64,000 bases of DNA, taken from the NCBI GenBank assembly GCA_023212645.1, contig JALBYC010000013.1, positions 1 to 64,000 on the forward strand. Reading direction: 5' to 3'. Below the pieces are notes generated by a model, which had not been told where the DNA came from, searched no databases, and worked only from the letters and a program-made list of their open reading frames with translations. The DNA is from Farysia itapuensis (lineage: Eukaryota; Basidiomycota; Ustilaginomycetes; Ustilaginales; Ustilaginaceae). Shown here in pieces: positions 1 to 9,991 of this stretch. Made by a program: the position numbers and the translations under genes. Within the stretch, counting starts at the first letter, position 1. The number at the start of each line of letters is the position of its first letter.

Positions 1-243
1 TGCCTCCTCTTCTGCCAGATTCATAGAGCGAAGAGTCCTCACGTAATCCTCTTCGGACTGGTGACGTGGATGGAATGGCGGCAGAGTTGGCCAGTCCAGA
101 GACTCGATCAGCTCGGTGGCATGCTCCGGCGTCAAGGAGCCAAATTGGTCAAAGACGATGTTCGCGCGTTGCAGCGTCACCCTTCGAAAGTCGCTGCGCC
201 GCGCTGTACTCGCGGTGGAGTCAAGCGAGCTGAGATCAGACAT
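1..243 (-). CDS. N-terminal part of a paralogue of the 1921-2979 protein (runs off the window)
   Basis: An open frame starts at the ATG at 243 and stays open to the left edge, giving about 81 residues. They align without gaps over most of their length to the start of the protein at 1921-2979. Shared motifs include RRSDFR versus QRSDFR, the segment RANIVFD, then TLP, QSEE, YV, LRS and LAEEE. Identity looks near 60 percent, so this is an old duplicate rather than a recent copy. The family is not firmly recognised; see the full-length copy for what can be said about function. The two copies lie on the same strand and flank a broken metallohydrolase gene. The C-terminus lies outside the window, so it cannot be judged whether this copy is intact. 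Confidence 0.7.
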   Translation of the reverse strand, partial: MSDLSSLDSTASTARRSDFRRVTLQRANIVFDQFGSLTPEHATELIESLDWPTLPPFHPRHQSEEDYVRTLRSMNLAEEEA

Positions 244-712
244 GATCTGAGCAATCAAGGTGCATCACGGAGATTGAAGGATGGGATGGTGACGAACGAT
301 ACATATGTCGTTTCAAAAGATGAATTCACATTGGTGTACGCGTGGATCGGCTTAGTCGGCAAGAGTATGAGAGAATGAGTAAAGCTTCCTCCCTCCGACG
401 CCGGCGGTAGCAAAGTCACAATTTGGACATCAGCATAGACTGAGCGGTCGAGACTTGTCACGGATCTGCCAGTTGCCTGTATTGTCGATTCATTTTGACT
501 GAGTGCCGCTTGACTTGACACCGGTCAAGCAGTCGGGCGCTTCAGAGCTCAAAGTGCCGAGCCACCATGTTTTGGCGCCAGCCAGCGGCACTACATGGTC
601 ATCGTACCTTTCGCGGTGGGACCCACAGCCTGGTGTGGAATCAAGCATGAACGGCAACGAGACAGTGCAGCAGCTGGACTAAGATCAGTCCTACTCTTGC
701 CTCCCGTCATCC
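244..712. other. Intergenic region between the left paralogue and the pseudogene
   Basis: About 470 bases with no supported gene. It should hold the divergent upstream regions of the left paralogue (minus strand) and the metallohydrolase pseudogene (plus strand). The short open frames here have no recognisable sequence and no splice-supported extension. Confidence 0.4.
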
Positions 713-1828
713 ATGTCTCTGTCTGAGGTACCCAAGATGATGCGTGTCGGATTTCCATGGCCAAGCTGGCACAAGCTAACACGGTCACAAGTCTGGCCAG
801 GCTTGCAATGGGGTGAAGATCCGGATTCCGCCATCGCTTTCGCCTTACAACAGTCATCAGAGAGTAGCAGCGATTCAGATAGCTTCGCCCGCTATCGTGA
901 TGAGGAACAAGTAGAAAAGGATGGGCTTATAGAGGCCCTTCGCGCAAACCTTCTGGAGCTTGGACCCGAGAGCAACAACTGCATCAGGCAGCGCAAAAGC
1001 TACTCAAGGTGCAAGAGCCCGACTTTCGCATCGATTCATCAGCGTCGCTCAAGGCAACCTGGCTTATTCATGCTGGCGTCCTAGTTCAGATGTCGTCCAC
1101 AAAGCAAGGGCAAGAGCCGACACGGATCCTTTTCGATCCCATCCTTTCACAGCGATGCTCACCTTCTCAGATCGCGGGCCCCATCCGCTCATACCAAGCA
1201 CCATGTCCAGTCTCGGCATTACCACCAATCGATCTGGTGCTCATCTCTCACAACCACTACGATCATCTCGACTACGACACCGTCAAGCAGCTGTGGGAGC
1301 TGAACAATAGCCGCATACGATTCACTCGGCAACAAGAAATGGTTCATCGGCAAGAGTCAGATCGAAATCGCTGGAAGCGCTATCGAGGCCGTTTTAGCTT
1401 CAAACCTCAATAGTTTCGAGGACAGAGTCACGGAACTAGACTGATGGGACGGGTTTGTCGTCTCGGACAAAGACGAGGAAAGCACAATACGCACCATTTG
1501 CACACCAGCTCAGCATGAGTCAGGCCGATACGGCGCAGACACAAAGTTTGAACTCTGGGCTTCGTGGTTCGTCGAGCATGTCGCTGCCGCCAAGACCACC
1601 AAAGTATTCTTTATTAAAAGCTCCCGTATGCACGGCTCTGGTCGTCATCAACGCCTGCAAGACCTCATTTCGTTTGTCGGGTACGACGACCCATCCGAAG
1701 CCCAATGGGTCGAAGCCAGCGATTTCGATGACGACGACGAACTCGTAATCAAGTTCCACAGCCACCATCCGGACATGCCGTCACGAGCCAACCATGATCA
1801 TAGAGCACGCGAAAGAAGGGCACTATAA
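713..1828 (+). pseudogene. Decayed NAPE-PLD-like metallo-beta-lactamase-fold hydrolase
   Basis: Family landmarks appear in order but in different frames. An N-terminal FPWPSWH motif lies in frame 2. The block with FDPILS, GPIR, LPPIDLVL and the zinc-ligand motif SHNHYDHLD lies in frame 1 (about 960-1315). PLGNKKWF-like and ELD-W-WDGF-like blocks, CTPAQH and ELWASW return in frame 2 (1319-1828). At least two frameshifts are therefore needed, one near 930-1000 and one near 1310-1320. A TGA at 1442-1444 replaces the first Trp of the expected Leu-Asp-Trp-Trp motif. The GDTGY motif that normally follows the FF strand is also missing. NAPE-PLD-family enzymes are zinc hydrolases acting on N-acyl phospholipids. 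This copy cannot encode one in a single frame, and an intron does not explain the second shift because no residues are lost there. Sequencing error could explain one lesion but hardly all of them. Confidence 0.75.
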
Positions 1829-1920
1829 GTTATACAGGGTATTTGATTGAAGTACTGAGAAGGAGCTAAAGTTTGGCTTGGCAATGACTTGTGTTTGTCT
1901 TCAGAATCGGCTGCATAGTC

Positions 1921-2979
1921 TTACTGGCGTTGCTGTCGTAGACGGTCCTGATGCTGATTCCAAACTATTGCCAACTGCTCGGTGACTTTGGCTAGATAAG
2001 GGCCAGTCATCCATGCCTTGATGCGACCAACAACATATGCGAGTTGCAGCCGGTCGCCGAAGTCTTGGATGTCTAGGTTTCTCCTATGCACCGGCACGAT
2101 ATGCTGAAATGGCGTCAGTGAGGTATTGCGTTATGTACACATATTCGCAAAGCGACTTACCACCGTCCTACGGACGTCCAAGTCTCGATAGGCAACATAA
2201 ATCTTCCAAATTGAACCAGCGCTGGCGAGCAGGATAACACAATGCTGGTAGGGCGTCTGGCTGAGAGCGGAAAGTTCGCCGAGCATATCAAGCGCTATCG
2301 TCACACAGACAGCCCCTTGATTCTCAGCCCACTTGATAGGAGCTTCGGTCGATTTTGCGAATTGTATCACGGAAGGAAACAGGAGCGAGCGAGTCCCAGA
2401 GGGACTGAAGATGAGTCGGACTTCTTGCGCGTCATAGAGCTCTGTAAGGTTTTGCTTTGTGAGCGGCGAATGGCTCGACGAAGCTGCTGCCAATGCTAGC
2501 CCTACTGCACAGTCAGGCTTTGGGTGGGACACGTTCATAGTCCGCTTTGGTCCGAGGTTCCACTTCGCCTCCTCGTGCGAAGCTAGCGCGTCGGAGGGCT
2601 CAGAGTCCACGAGTGGCCCTAGCATGACGAGATTGATCTTCCTCTCCCACTCTGCTTCCGACATGTCGACGGCAGACTCGATTTTACTCGTGGGCACCTT
2701 ACATGCAAGGTCGATTGCGGCGTGCAGTTCTTTTGTCTCCTCTTCTGCCAGAGTCACAGAACGAAGCAGGCCGACGTACTCTTCCTCGGACTGGCGATCT
2801 GGATCGAATAGCGGCAAAGTTGGCCGATGTTTCAGATGATCGATCAGCCAAGCGGGACGGTCCGGCGTCGTTGAGCGAAAGTCATCGAAAACGATGTTCG
2901 CCCGACTCAGCGTCATCGATCGGAAGTCGCTGCGCTGCGCTGTACTCCCGATGGAGGTAGAGGAGCTAGGTTGAGACAT
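1921..2979 (-). CDS. Uncharacterised protein, possible degenerate PD-(D/E)XK nuclease-like fold
   Basis: Two exons, 2979-2161 and 2103-1921, give 333 residues. The 57-nt intron has a GTAAGT donor, a CTGAC branch-like site and an ATTTCAG acceptor. Without splicing, the frame stops 11 codons past the donor. The C-terminal half has KPDCAVGL, then LLFPSVIQFAKS followed by an AENQ-AV helix, and near the end a LLASAG-WKIYVAY strand pair. That order resembles fungal restriction-endonuclease-like proteins (Asp, then E-x-K, then a Gln-containing helix), but the expected acidic residue before the Lys reads Gln-Phe-Ala-Lys. If the fold is right, catalysis is probably lost. A paralogous N-terminus lies at 1-243. 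The fold call is inference; only the gene structure is well supported. Confidence 0.7.
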
Positions 2980-4455
2980 GATTCAGCCATCATGTTCGTT
3001 ACTGATTGTTACAACGAGGTGGTGCTGTCACCGCCAGCTCAGAACAAACAGCGGACTCCTGGTCCCGAGTCCCGAACCCGCTGTCGCTTATAGCACTCGT
3101 GTCGTAGATAGCTTCTCTCCTCAACTGGCCATCCACATACTTTGCTGCCTCTCTCTTCTCTCTGTCTCCTGTCTCGCGCCCTCGACCGTGACAGGCGCAC
3201 GCATGACTACATGAAATCGCCTGGTCAGTAGAAGTTGGGTAAACCCGGTCGCTGACAAGCCCCTGGGGACGAACAGACGTCCGTCAAGCCATGGCGTTAG
3301 CAGCTTCCCAATTTGGCACACTGGGACCTTGGTTGGCTATCTAGCAATATAACGCGGGCTGCTGAACATGGCTCAATACTTGGACCTAAGCTAGGAAGTG
3401 CTCGGTCTGCACAACGAGATCTTCAATGTGCTCAAAATTGCCAGCTTGTTTTACAACCAACCGATTCAGTCTCACTGTATCACAGCGTCATTGTCAACAC
3501 TCTGTGCTCTTCTAGCCATCTTTGAGCAGCATGTCTATCCAGTTCGTCAGTTTTGGGTGCTGAAGTGGACGTTTCCCTTTCGAAAGTTGAACTGTTCTGT
3601 CCGAAATGACGCTCTCCGCTCTCCCTCGGTGTCACTGCTTTCGCTCCACTTGCGTCTCTATGGCCAATCATTTATGAAGCAGACGAACAAGATGTATAGG
3701 GCAGGTGAAGGTCGAACGATCGCAAGAGAGAACCAGTGTGAGAATGCAGTCGATAAGATTGGCGTTGCAGCGTGCCTTCCGAAGTCTGGAGAGCTGTGCG
3801 AAGAAAAGAGACCTTACATATGCATGGAACACCTCTTAGTTGTACGCAATGATACATGCCTCGACACGACGTCAAGAAGCCTGGGACAGGTGGCAGCACA
3901 GCTTGCGCCAGCACATACACCGTATGTGGCAAGATGCCCCTTCAAAAACAGCCCTGGTCCCGTGGCGTATTGGTATCTGCAGACGAGCAGAAGCTGATGT
4001 TTGTCGCCGCGTAGTGCACCAGAGCTGTCGAGCTTGTTCGGCCACTTTGCATTGTCATATGTGAGTCTTCTATCCATTGCAGGGCGCAATTCAGAATGAA
4101 CACTAAGCGCACATGATCGCGAAATCCCTGGATCGCTCTTGTCGAAGGCGAGACATGATGAAGTTGTCTTAGGCGTCGCAATGTCTTGCCATTGTTCCCC
4201 ATTAAAAATGCGCTTCGTTTAGCTGCCGCCGTCCTCTGAGCCCTCTGCTTCGCAAAAGTAGCTGCGCAAACTTCGTCACTCGCTGTCAAAACGCCGACAG
4301 GTCTGATTCAATGCGGTGTCGAGCGACTGAGCCTGACCGGCGGCGTTGCTCCTTACACGCCACAGATCTTGTAAGGCGATTCGTCCACTCATCTTGTTGT
4401 TTGACGTGCATAGACTTGTTGGTCTCCGTCGATGCAAAGTGAGACCGGGGGTGCT
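2980..4455. other. Gene-free stretch of about 1.5 kb
   Basis: No convincing gene was found. The longest open frame (3398-3997, plus) has no start context, no recognisable domain and a composition unlike the neighbouring coding sequence. Several short frames overlap it on both strands. The region separates the accessory patch at the left end from the conserved block starting with RRP4, and may include the upstream region of the 1921-2979 gene. Confidence 0.4.
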
Positions 4456-5643
4456 CTACAGCTCAGCTTGAGCTCGGAGCTGCTCGATCATGAGAGAAGT
4501 CAGGTGGTGGTCATGCTCCCAGTCAGACTGTTCTTGCGTAGCACCAATGGGTCCAATGTACTGGATAGACAGCGTGACGATTGCAAGAATGTAGACGTCC
4601 GAGATGGGATGGTGGAAAGCGTTGAGCACGTAGATGCTCTTGGCGACTCGCTTGATCTGTTGGCGCAGGTCAGTCGACAGATCTGCATCATTGACGTCCG
4701 AGTAGGTGGCATCGATGTCTCTGCCTACGCCAGAGCCCGCAAGGCCTTGCTGCTCTTCTGCTGTGGCTGAAGCGCCATTGGAGGGCTGCGAGTAGGGCAA
4801 ATGCTTGGCGATCCAGATGTAGCCATTGAGGCCAATGATAAGATCAAGATTGATGCCTGCTTGCTTGTCGTCAAGGTGAACAAAGTGTGACTTTAAGCGC
4901 TGAATAAGATTCGGCGATGCCCTTACGAGAGAGCCGTTCTTCAGCTTGCCGTAGCGCAGAGAGCGCGTGTGCAATGCTGACGAGTTGTCTTGGAACAACA
5001 TTTGCACCTCGGCCACAAGCAAGTCGTGTTCCTGGAAGAAGTTACGCATCTGCAGCTCGTCACTTTCGACTTTGCGTCTCTGAATGCCGCCCGGTAAGTT
5101 GATCGAGGAAAGCTGCAGGGAAGAGTCTGTCTTTGAGTTGATATCCACCTTCCAGCGCTTGGGACCGACCTCGGTCACTCGGCCGATGACCAGATCACCA
5201 ACCTCAGCATTGTAGCGAGACCTAGCCGGACGGACGGATATAAGCTTGTTGACTCGCTCCACTGTGCCGCACATGGACGACACAATCTCGTCAGTGGTTG
5301 CGGAGAGAAACGTTCCGTGTCCCTTCATGAAGACGTGCGAGGACGCAATCGTCGTGCCAGAGACGGCAATTTTTGCGTCAGTCGGATCCTGGTCCTCTTC
5401 CATCATGTCTGTATCAGGATCCATGTCATCTTTGGTAAAGGTTGCTGTATAGCGGGCCAGTCTGGAGGAGGAGGATGCTGGGTGTGTCTCGCCGGAGTGG
5501 TGAATGAGCAATGACGGTATGTTGACTCCCGTGACTCTGCATTTCTGTTGACGAGTTGATCGGCCCGACTGCGATCTGGAGCATCTGACGACAAAGGCGG
5601 GCAACGTTGCTGATGAACTTGAACCTGCCATTGAGGTTGACAT
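4456..5643 (-). CDS. RRP4: Exosome complex RNA-binding subunit Rrp4
   Basis: A 395-residue protein from the first in-frame ATG at 5643; the open frame extends 8 codons further but only from a TTG. Rrp4 is one of three cap subunits of the RNA exosome, which processes and degrades RNA 3'-to-5' in nucleus and cytoplasm. The exosomal N-terminal motif GHGT is near residue 108. It is followed by an S1 domain containing GDLVIGRVTEVGPKRW (about 146-161), the family signature SLRYGKL, and a KH region with GLNGYIWIAKHL (about 265). The N-terminal 100 residues and a 45-residue insert in the C-terminal part make it longer than the yeast protein. It lies head-to-tail with LCP5, another RNA-processing gene, 254 bp away. 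Confidence 0.92.
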   Translation of the reverse strand: MSTSMAGSSSSATLPAFVVRCSRSQSGRSTRQQKCRVTGVNIPSLLIHHSGETHPASSSSRLARYTATFTKDDMDPDTDMMEEDQDPTDAKIAVSGTTIASSHVFMKGHGTFLSATTDEIVSSMCGTVERVNKLISVRPARSRYNAEVGDLVIGRVTEVGPKRWKVDINSKTDSSLQLSSINLPGGIQRRKVESDELQMRNFFQEHDLLVAEVQMLFQDNSSALHTRSLRYGKLKNGSLVRASPNLIQRLKSHFVHLDDKQAGINLDLIIGLNGYIWIAKHLPYSQPSNGASATAEEQQGLAGSGVGRDIDATYSDVNDADLSTDLRQQIKRVAKSIYVLNAFHHPISDVYILAIVTLSIQYIGPIGATQEQSDWEHDHHLTSLMIEQLRAQAEL

Positions 5644-5897
5644 GGTGTGCAAATGGTAGAAGGGCAAGGTGGGTCAGCAAGGTGCAAAACTGGTTCTGCG
5701 AAAAAATGTGCTTCGCGACTCCACTCACTGCCGACTTCCGATTTTTGTCCCAGCTCAAAAGCCTCTTCGCAACAACTCTCAAAGAACACATCTCAGCAAC
5801 AGAAGCAGATTTCGGGGTTGAGGACAAGCATGATTAATTGGGGTACTACATGGGCAGGTTCGACTCTGCGTGCGATGCATGCGCTCATTGTTCGAGG

Positions 5898-7136
5898 TCA
5901 TTTGCGAGACATTCGGTTGACTTGCGAGCTGAACTTTGAACGTGGTGCTTTGGATTCGGTTGGGCGAGACTTCTGCTGCTTTGACCGTTGCAATGTTGAC
6001 CCAGCCTTTGAGTTTGATCGCAAAGAGTCGTATGCCTCTTGTGCGCGCTTCGCCTTCTTTCCCTTGCGTCCATCGAGACCGGAACTGCGCAGTAGATCGC
6101 CAAACTCTTCCTCCATACCTCCGCCAATGCGACTTCGACCAGATCGTCCGGACGACAAGCCGGCGCCACCGAGCGCAATATCCGCCTCGTCTCTTCGTCT
6201 CTTGTTTGCATCCTTCTTGGACATGACGAGTCGTGTAAAGTTTTCTTCTTCAAAGTCGTCCATACGCTGCAGGGCCTTGGCTCGTGCTGAGTTCTGAGCA
6301 GCCAGTCGACCACCGACACCGACACCACCAGAGGAAGCCTCGTATGGATTGGATGACATGCCAGCTGTGAGATCAGAGAGCAGTGCAGAATTTCGCGTGA
6401 GGCCGGGTGCACCTCGAGATTCCTTTCTGCGGCTGCGCGCGTCTGGATCGTAGGCCATAGGGACCAACTTTGGCGGGCGATAGACGGAGCTCTCTTCCTC
6501 CGAGTCTGAGCCGGTCGAACGTTCCATGCGCTGCTTTCTCGCACGTGCAGGTTGGGCGGTACTGCTCTGTCGCGCCTTGTCCTGCATGAAAGCACCGGGA
6601 TTTGGTCGAAACGCGAGATCTTCGCCTTCATCATCTTCTTGGCTATTGCTATCTTTCTGGTCGTTGACTCTGCCGTTTAGGAGATCCTTGTCAGCATCGG
6701 CAGCAGCGCTGAGCAGCTTCTCGATCTGATACTTGAGTCTGTTCTCCAATGGCCTCGACTTTTCTAGCATAAGACGAAGTCTGACAAGGTTGGGTACGAG
6801 TTGCCCATTGCCATCTGTGATGTCCGACAAGGAGCGGCCGGAAACCTTGGTGATGCAGAGTGCCACAATGTGATGCAAATAGTCGAGCATGGTGTCGTTT
6901 TTGTTGGTCAGCAGGGAGATGCCATCGGGATAGGCAAAGTCTTTGCTGGAGGACGAAGCGACATCCTTCTCCAGAGCACCAACGGAAGAGGAAAGGTTGC
7001 TGACAGACTTGTCAATGCTTGCGAGCAGCTGTGCTAGGCTCGTTGCAGACACCGCTGCTGTCTGTTGAACTGCCATCATGTCCAAACTGGGTGACCGGGA
7101 AGAAGTGAGAAAAATCAAATTTTGTGCTGGATCCAT
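5898..7136 (-). CDS. LCP5: Lcp5/neuroguidin, U3 snoRNP-associated ribosome biogenesis factor
   Basis: A single exon of 412 residues. The N-terminal part (about 30-130) is helical and matches the Sas10/Utp3/C1D domain, including LASIDKSVSNL, GISLLTNKNDTMLDYLHH and RPLENRLKYQIEKLL. The diagnostic Lcp5/NGDN blocks follow: FRPNPGAF, YRPPKLVPMAYD and, further on, NFTRL. The C-terminus is basic and Ser/Lys-rich, ending in NRMSRK. The protein acts in the nucleolus in 18S rRNA maturation as part of the small-subunit processome. The start used is the ATG at 7136; a second start (Met-Met) about 20 codons in is equally plausible, because the Sas10 domain begins after it. Confidence 0.88.
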   Translation of the reverse strand: MDPAQNLIFLTSSRSPSLDMMAVQQTAAVSATSLAQLLASIDKSVSNLSSSVGALEKDVASSSSKDFAYPDGISLLTNKNDTMLDYLHHIVALCITKVSGRSLSDITDGNGQLVPNLVRLRLMLEKSRPLENRLKYQIEKLLSAAADADKDLLNGRVNDQKDSNSQEDDEGEDLAFRPNPGAFMQDKARQSSTAQPARARKQRMERSTGSDSEEESSVYRPPKLVPMAYDPDARSRRKESRGAPGLTRNSALLSDLTAGMSSNPYEASSGGVGVGGRLAAQNSARAKALQRMDDFEEENFTRLVMSKKDANKRRRDEADIALGGAGLSSGRSGRSRIGGGMEEEFGDLLRSSGLDGRKGKKAKRAQEAYDSLRSNSKAGSTLQRSKQQKSRPTESKAPRSKFSSQVNRMSRK

Positions 7137-7925
7137 CTCCGAGTTCCGAAAGGTAGGATTGCGCTTGTTAGGCTAGGGTGCTAGCGCGGTTAAGCAGTGC
7201 CGACGCATGATTGCCAAGACTGGATGGCAGGTGGTGTTTGCCTGCCGAAGGTAAAAGGCTGTACGATCTCATCACGAGGACATGATACATCATCCACTGC
7301 GCTTCAGGATATGCAAGTTCGGTGTAGGTCGCCCCGATCGGGGATCTGGTAATCCATATGGTAAAGAGGGGGGTGCATCGTGGGAAGCGCAACACAAAAG
7401 CGAGGAAAGGGGAACGCCGCGCTACCGACGCTTTTGCGAGACGCAGCAGGGTGCGAGCCGAGAAGGAGCGTTCCTGCTAAAGATGCGCTCGCCAGGCGCG
7501 ATGGCCGGCACGAACCTTCTGTGCGCTTGAAAAAAGAAAATTCAAACCCAGTTTAGACCGTGGCTTGCGGATTCAAATAGTTTGTAATGCGTGTGGACTG
7601 TATTGTTGAACCCTTGGCGCAGTAACACAGAGGACAGGGCAAAACAACAACATGGGGCCATTTTGCGGCAGTGCACAATTTTCTAAAGATGGATTGATTG
7701 CTCAGGAGCAGTCACAGTGACAGTGTGAGTGTCCACCACCAGGCAGAGCAGAGAGCACCGACCAAGCAGGCTATCTCTAGATCCATTCGTTCCTCTTCTC
7801 CATCATCGCTTCCTTCCAAGTCTCACTCTCCACTCCTCCGTTCAGGAGTCCATCTAAAGAGGATCGCCTGGTCTCTGCTACTGCTGCAAAGGCTTTCACC
7901 TCCTGCGGTTTCCGTGCTGTCCAAC
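7137..7925. other. Divergent upstream region of LCP5 and the 7926 membrane-protein gene
   Basis: Nearly 790 bases with no supported gene. The open frame of the downstream gene extends back to 7698. However, the segment before 7926 is Ser/His-rich with no start-site logic, and the signal peptide begins at 7926-7929, so 7698-7925 is treated as 5' leader. The region must contain both promoters. Confidence 0.4.
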
Positions 7926-9818
7926 ATGATGGCTTCAACTTACATGATCGCCTTGCTGGTGCTTGGCCTCTCCTGCTTGCAGTCCGTCGTTGGTCTTGCC
8001 GTGGTTGTCTCGCAGATCTCGTGTACTCGGCTTTACTTCACACTCACTCTTACCACCGCCGAGCTCCGAGGAGCCTCCAACTTGGGTGTTTTCATCGGTG
8101 GCAATATCGTCACAGAAGTTGGCCTGAGTGGCTCTTTCACCACGACCAACAGCGCCGACTTCTACGCTGCCTTCTTCGACGGATCTACCATCACGTCGGG
8201 CGCAACCCCCGTGACCTTTTCTCTGCTCGATGCCGATGACACTGTTTTGCCTGCCTTCCAGTCTGTCACACAAACCCTCACATTCCAGTGTGGTACCGTC
8301 ATCACTACCAGCGTCAGGACGTCCGCAACTGCTACCAGTGCTGGCGCTTCCCCTTCGGCGTCATCAAATAGCAACAACAACGGAGGCTCCAGCAGCAATG
8401 GATCCGACGCCAGCTCCGGCAGCTCCGGATCGTCCTCCAACACGGGCGCTATCGCAGGAGGCGTAGTCGGCGGTCTCGCCGCACTAGCTGCTATTGCTCT
8501 CATTGCCTTCTGCATGATCCGCAAGAAGAAGAGACAAAACAACCAGAGCCGCTTGCCCCACGACGAAGTCGACGAAGCTGCCTACCGAGGTCCCAACAAC
8601 AACAACCATTCGACCGCATCCTTGGCCACTGCTCCTGAGACTTCGGAAACTCCCATGATGCGCGACATCTCGACCAAGAATGTATTCGCCGACCCCACGG
8701 CCTCTGGCACCTCGGGAGCACCATCTGGATCTTCGGCAGCACCTTCCGGCAGCTCCAGCCATCTCGGTGCAGGTGCCGCTGTCGGTGCTGCTGCAGGAGG
8801 AATTGGCGCCGCTGCCATCGCTGCCCGCAAGCAATCCCGCGAAGAATCACGAGCACGATCGTCAAGTTTGCACTCCGATCGCAGCCCTTCTTCCGAGGAT
8901 GTTCCGCCACCTGTCCCGGCTATGCCAGCCGCTTCTGCAAAGAATGTCCCGTCGACGTCGGCTCCATCAGCTCAGCCCGCAAAGCCTACCGCCACCCCGG
9001 CTTATCCCTCTCTTGAGCCTCAAAATCGCTCCGCATTCAACCCTCCATCCTCTCCCCAAGCTTCGAGCTCTGGTGCAGGTGCAGGTGCTGCTGCCGCTAC
9101 CGCTGCTGCAGTTGGTGCTGCCGCTAGCGAGACCAAGGGCAAGAACTCTAAATGGGGCTTTAAACGGGCATCTCAAGACAAGTCGGCTGCCGCGACCTCG
9201 GCACCTGCTGCTGAGTCGGCCGGTGCAACTCCTGCGGATGCCATGTCACTAGCCAGCACGACACCCTCGCACGCATCTGGTGCAGGCTCCGAGTCCCCTT
9301 CTCGAACCTTCAACGTGATCCACAAGCCGCCGCCTGCTCCCTATGCGATGGCTGGCCCCAGCAACAAGTCAATCACGCCCAGCGAAGCCAGCGGCAGTCG
9401 GAGACCGTTTGCGCAGCAGCGAAGTGGACTGGCCACGCCTCCTGGATCTGTGCGTAACGCCAACTCGCGAGCACCGTCGGTCGCCTCCATGACGGCTGGA
9501 TTTGCAGATGCGCCACCTATGCCATCGTCTGCCTCGCTTGCTTCTGCGCCCGTTAGCGAGTCGGGCAACATGGCTGGTGTCGGAGCTGGTCGTGCCTACA
9601 ACGTTTCGTCGGGTAACTCGACCAAATGGCATCAACAGTCGTACAACATCATGCCCAACTTTAGCGCACGCGCCATGCCGCGGTCAACGCAGCTGGAGGA
9701 AGACTTGATCTTTGGACACCTTGGCATGGGTCTCAACTCGCCTACTATGCCCTCTGCCGGTAACGGCAGCGAGACCGGTAGCTCAAAGAGCCGACGCGAT
9801 CCCTTCGGCGACCGCTAG
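7926..9818 (+). CDS. Single-pass membrane protein with signal peptide and long cytoplasmic tail
   Basis: A 630-residue protein starting at one of two adjacent ATGs (7926, 7929). Residues 1-25 form a clean signal peptide (hydrophobic LLVLGLSCL, cleavage near VVGLA). An ectodomain of about 120 residues contains two cysteines and a strand-like TLTFQCG segment. It leads to a Ser/Thr/Asn/Gly linker, then one transmembrane helix (GAIAGGVVGGLAALAAIALIA) with stop-transfer residues RKKKR. The cytoplasmic tail of about 430 residues is rich in Ala, Ser and Pro. The layout resembles fungal cell-surface or wall-sensor proteins such as Mid2/Wsc types, but no named domain is visible. A similar layout without a signal peptide occurs at 22741-24207. 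Function unknown; topology is the secure part. Confidence 0.75.
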   Translation: MMASTYMIALLVLGLSCLQSVVGLAVVVSQISCTRLYFTLTLTTAELRGASNLGVFIGGNIVTEVGLSGSFTTTNSADFYAAFFDGSTITSGATPVTFSLLDADDTVLPAFQSVTQTLTFQCGTVITTSVRTSATATSAGASPSASSNSNNNGGSSSNGSDASSGSSGSSSNTGAIAGGVVGGLAALAAIALIAFCMIRKKKRQNNQSRLPHDEVDEAAYRGPNNNNHSTASLATAPETSETPMMRDISTKNVFADPTASGTSGAPSGSSAAPSGSSSHLGAGAAVGAAAGGIGAAAIAARKQSREESRARSSSLHSDRSPSSEDVPPPVPAMPAASAKNVPSTSAPSAQPAKPTATPAYPSLEPQNRSAFNPPSSPQASSSGAGAGAAAATAAAVGAAASETKGKNSKWGFKRASQDKSAAATSAPAAESAGATPADAMSLASTTPSHASGAGSESPSRTFNVIHKPPPAPYAMAGPSNKSITPSEASGSRRPFAQQRSGLATPPGSVRNANSRAPSVASMTAGFADAPPMPSSASLASAPVSESGNMAGVGAGRAYNVSSGNSTKWHQQSYNIMPNFSARAMPRSTQLEEDLIFGHLGMGLNSPTMPSAGNGSETGSSKSRRDPFGDR

Positions 9819-9991
9819 TCGCAATAAAACTCTTGGCCGTTTCTTCTTTCTCAGACGACGTCCCACAACTTTGGCTTTGTTCCCAACCATAAATATCGCA
9901 TTCTTTTTCCCCCCTTCCCTTATTTCGTTGTCGTATCAGAACAATTACTCGTTTATTTCCTATCCGAGTTGTGCACTGCCGATGAGAAAGT

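Noticed and set aside
3398..3997. A 199-codon open frame on the plus strand
   Set aside because: No start-site support, no domain, Cys-scattered composition, and overlapping frames on both strands of similar length; typical of non-coding DNA.
5850..5880. GGTTCGACTCT, resembling a tRNA B box
   Set aside because: No acceptor stem, A box or cloverleaf can be drawn around it.
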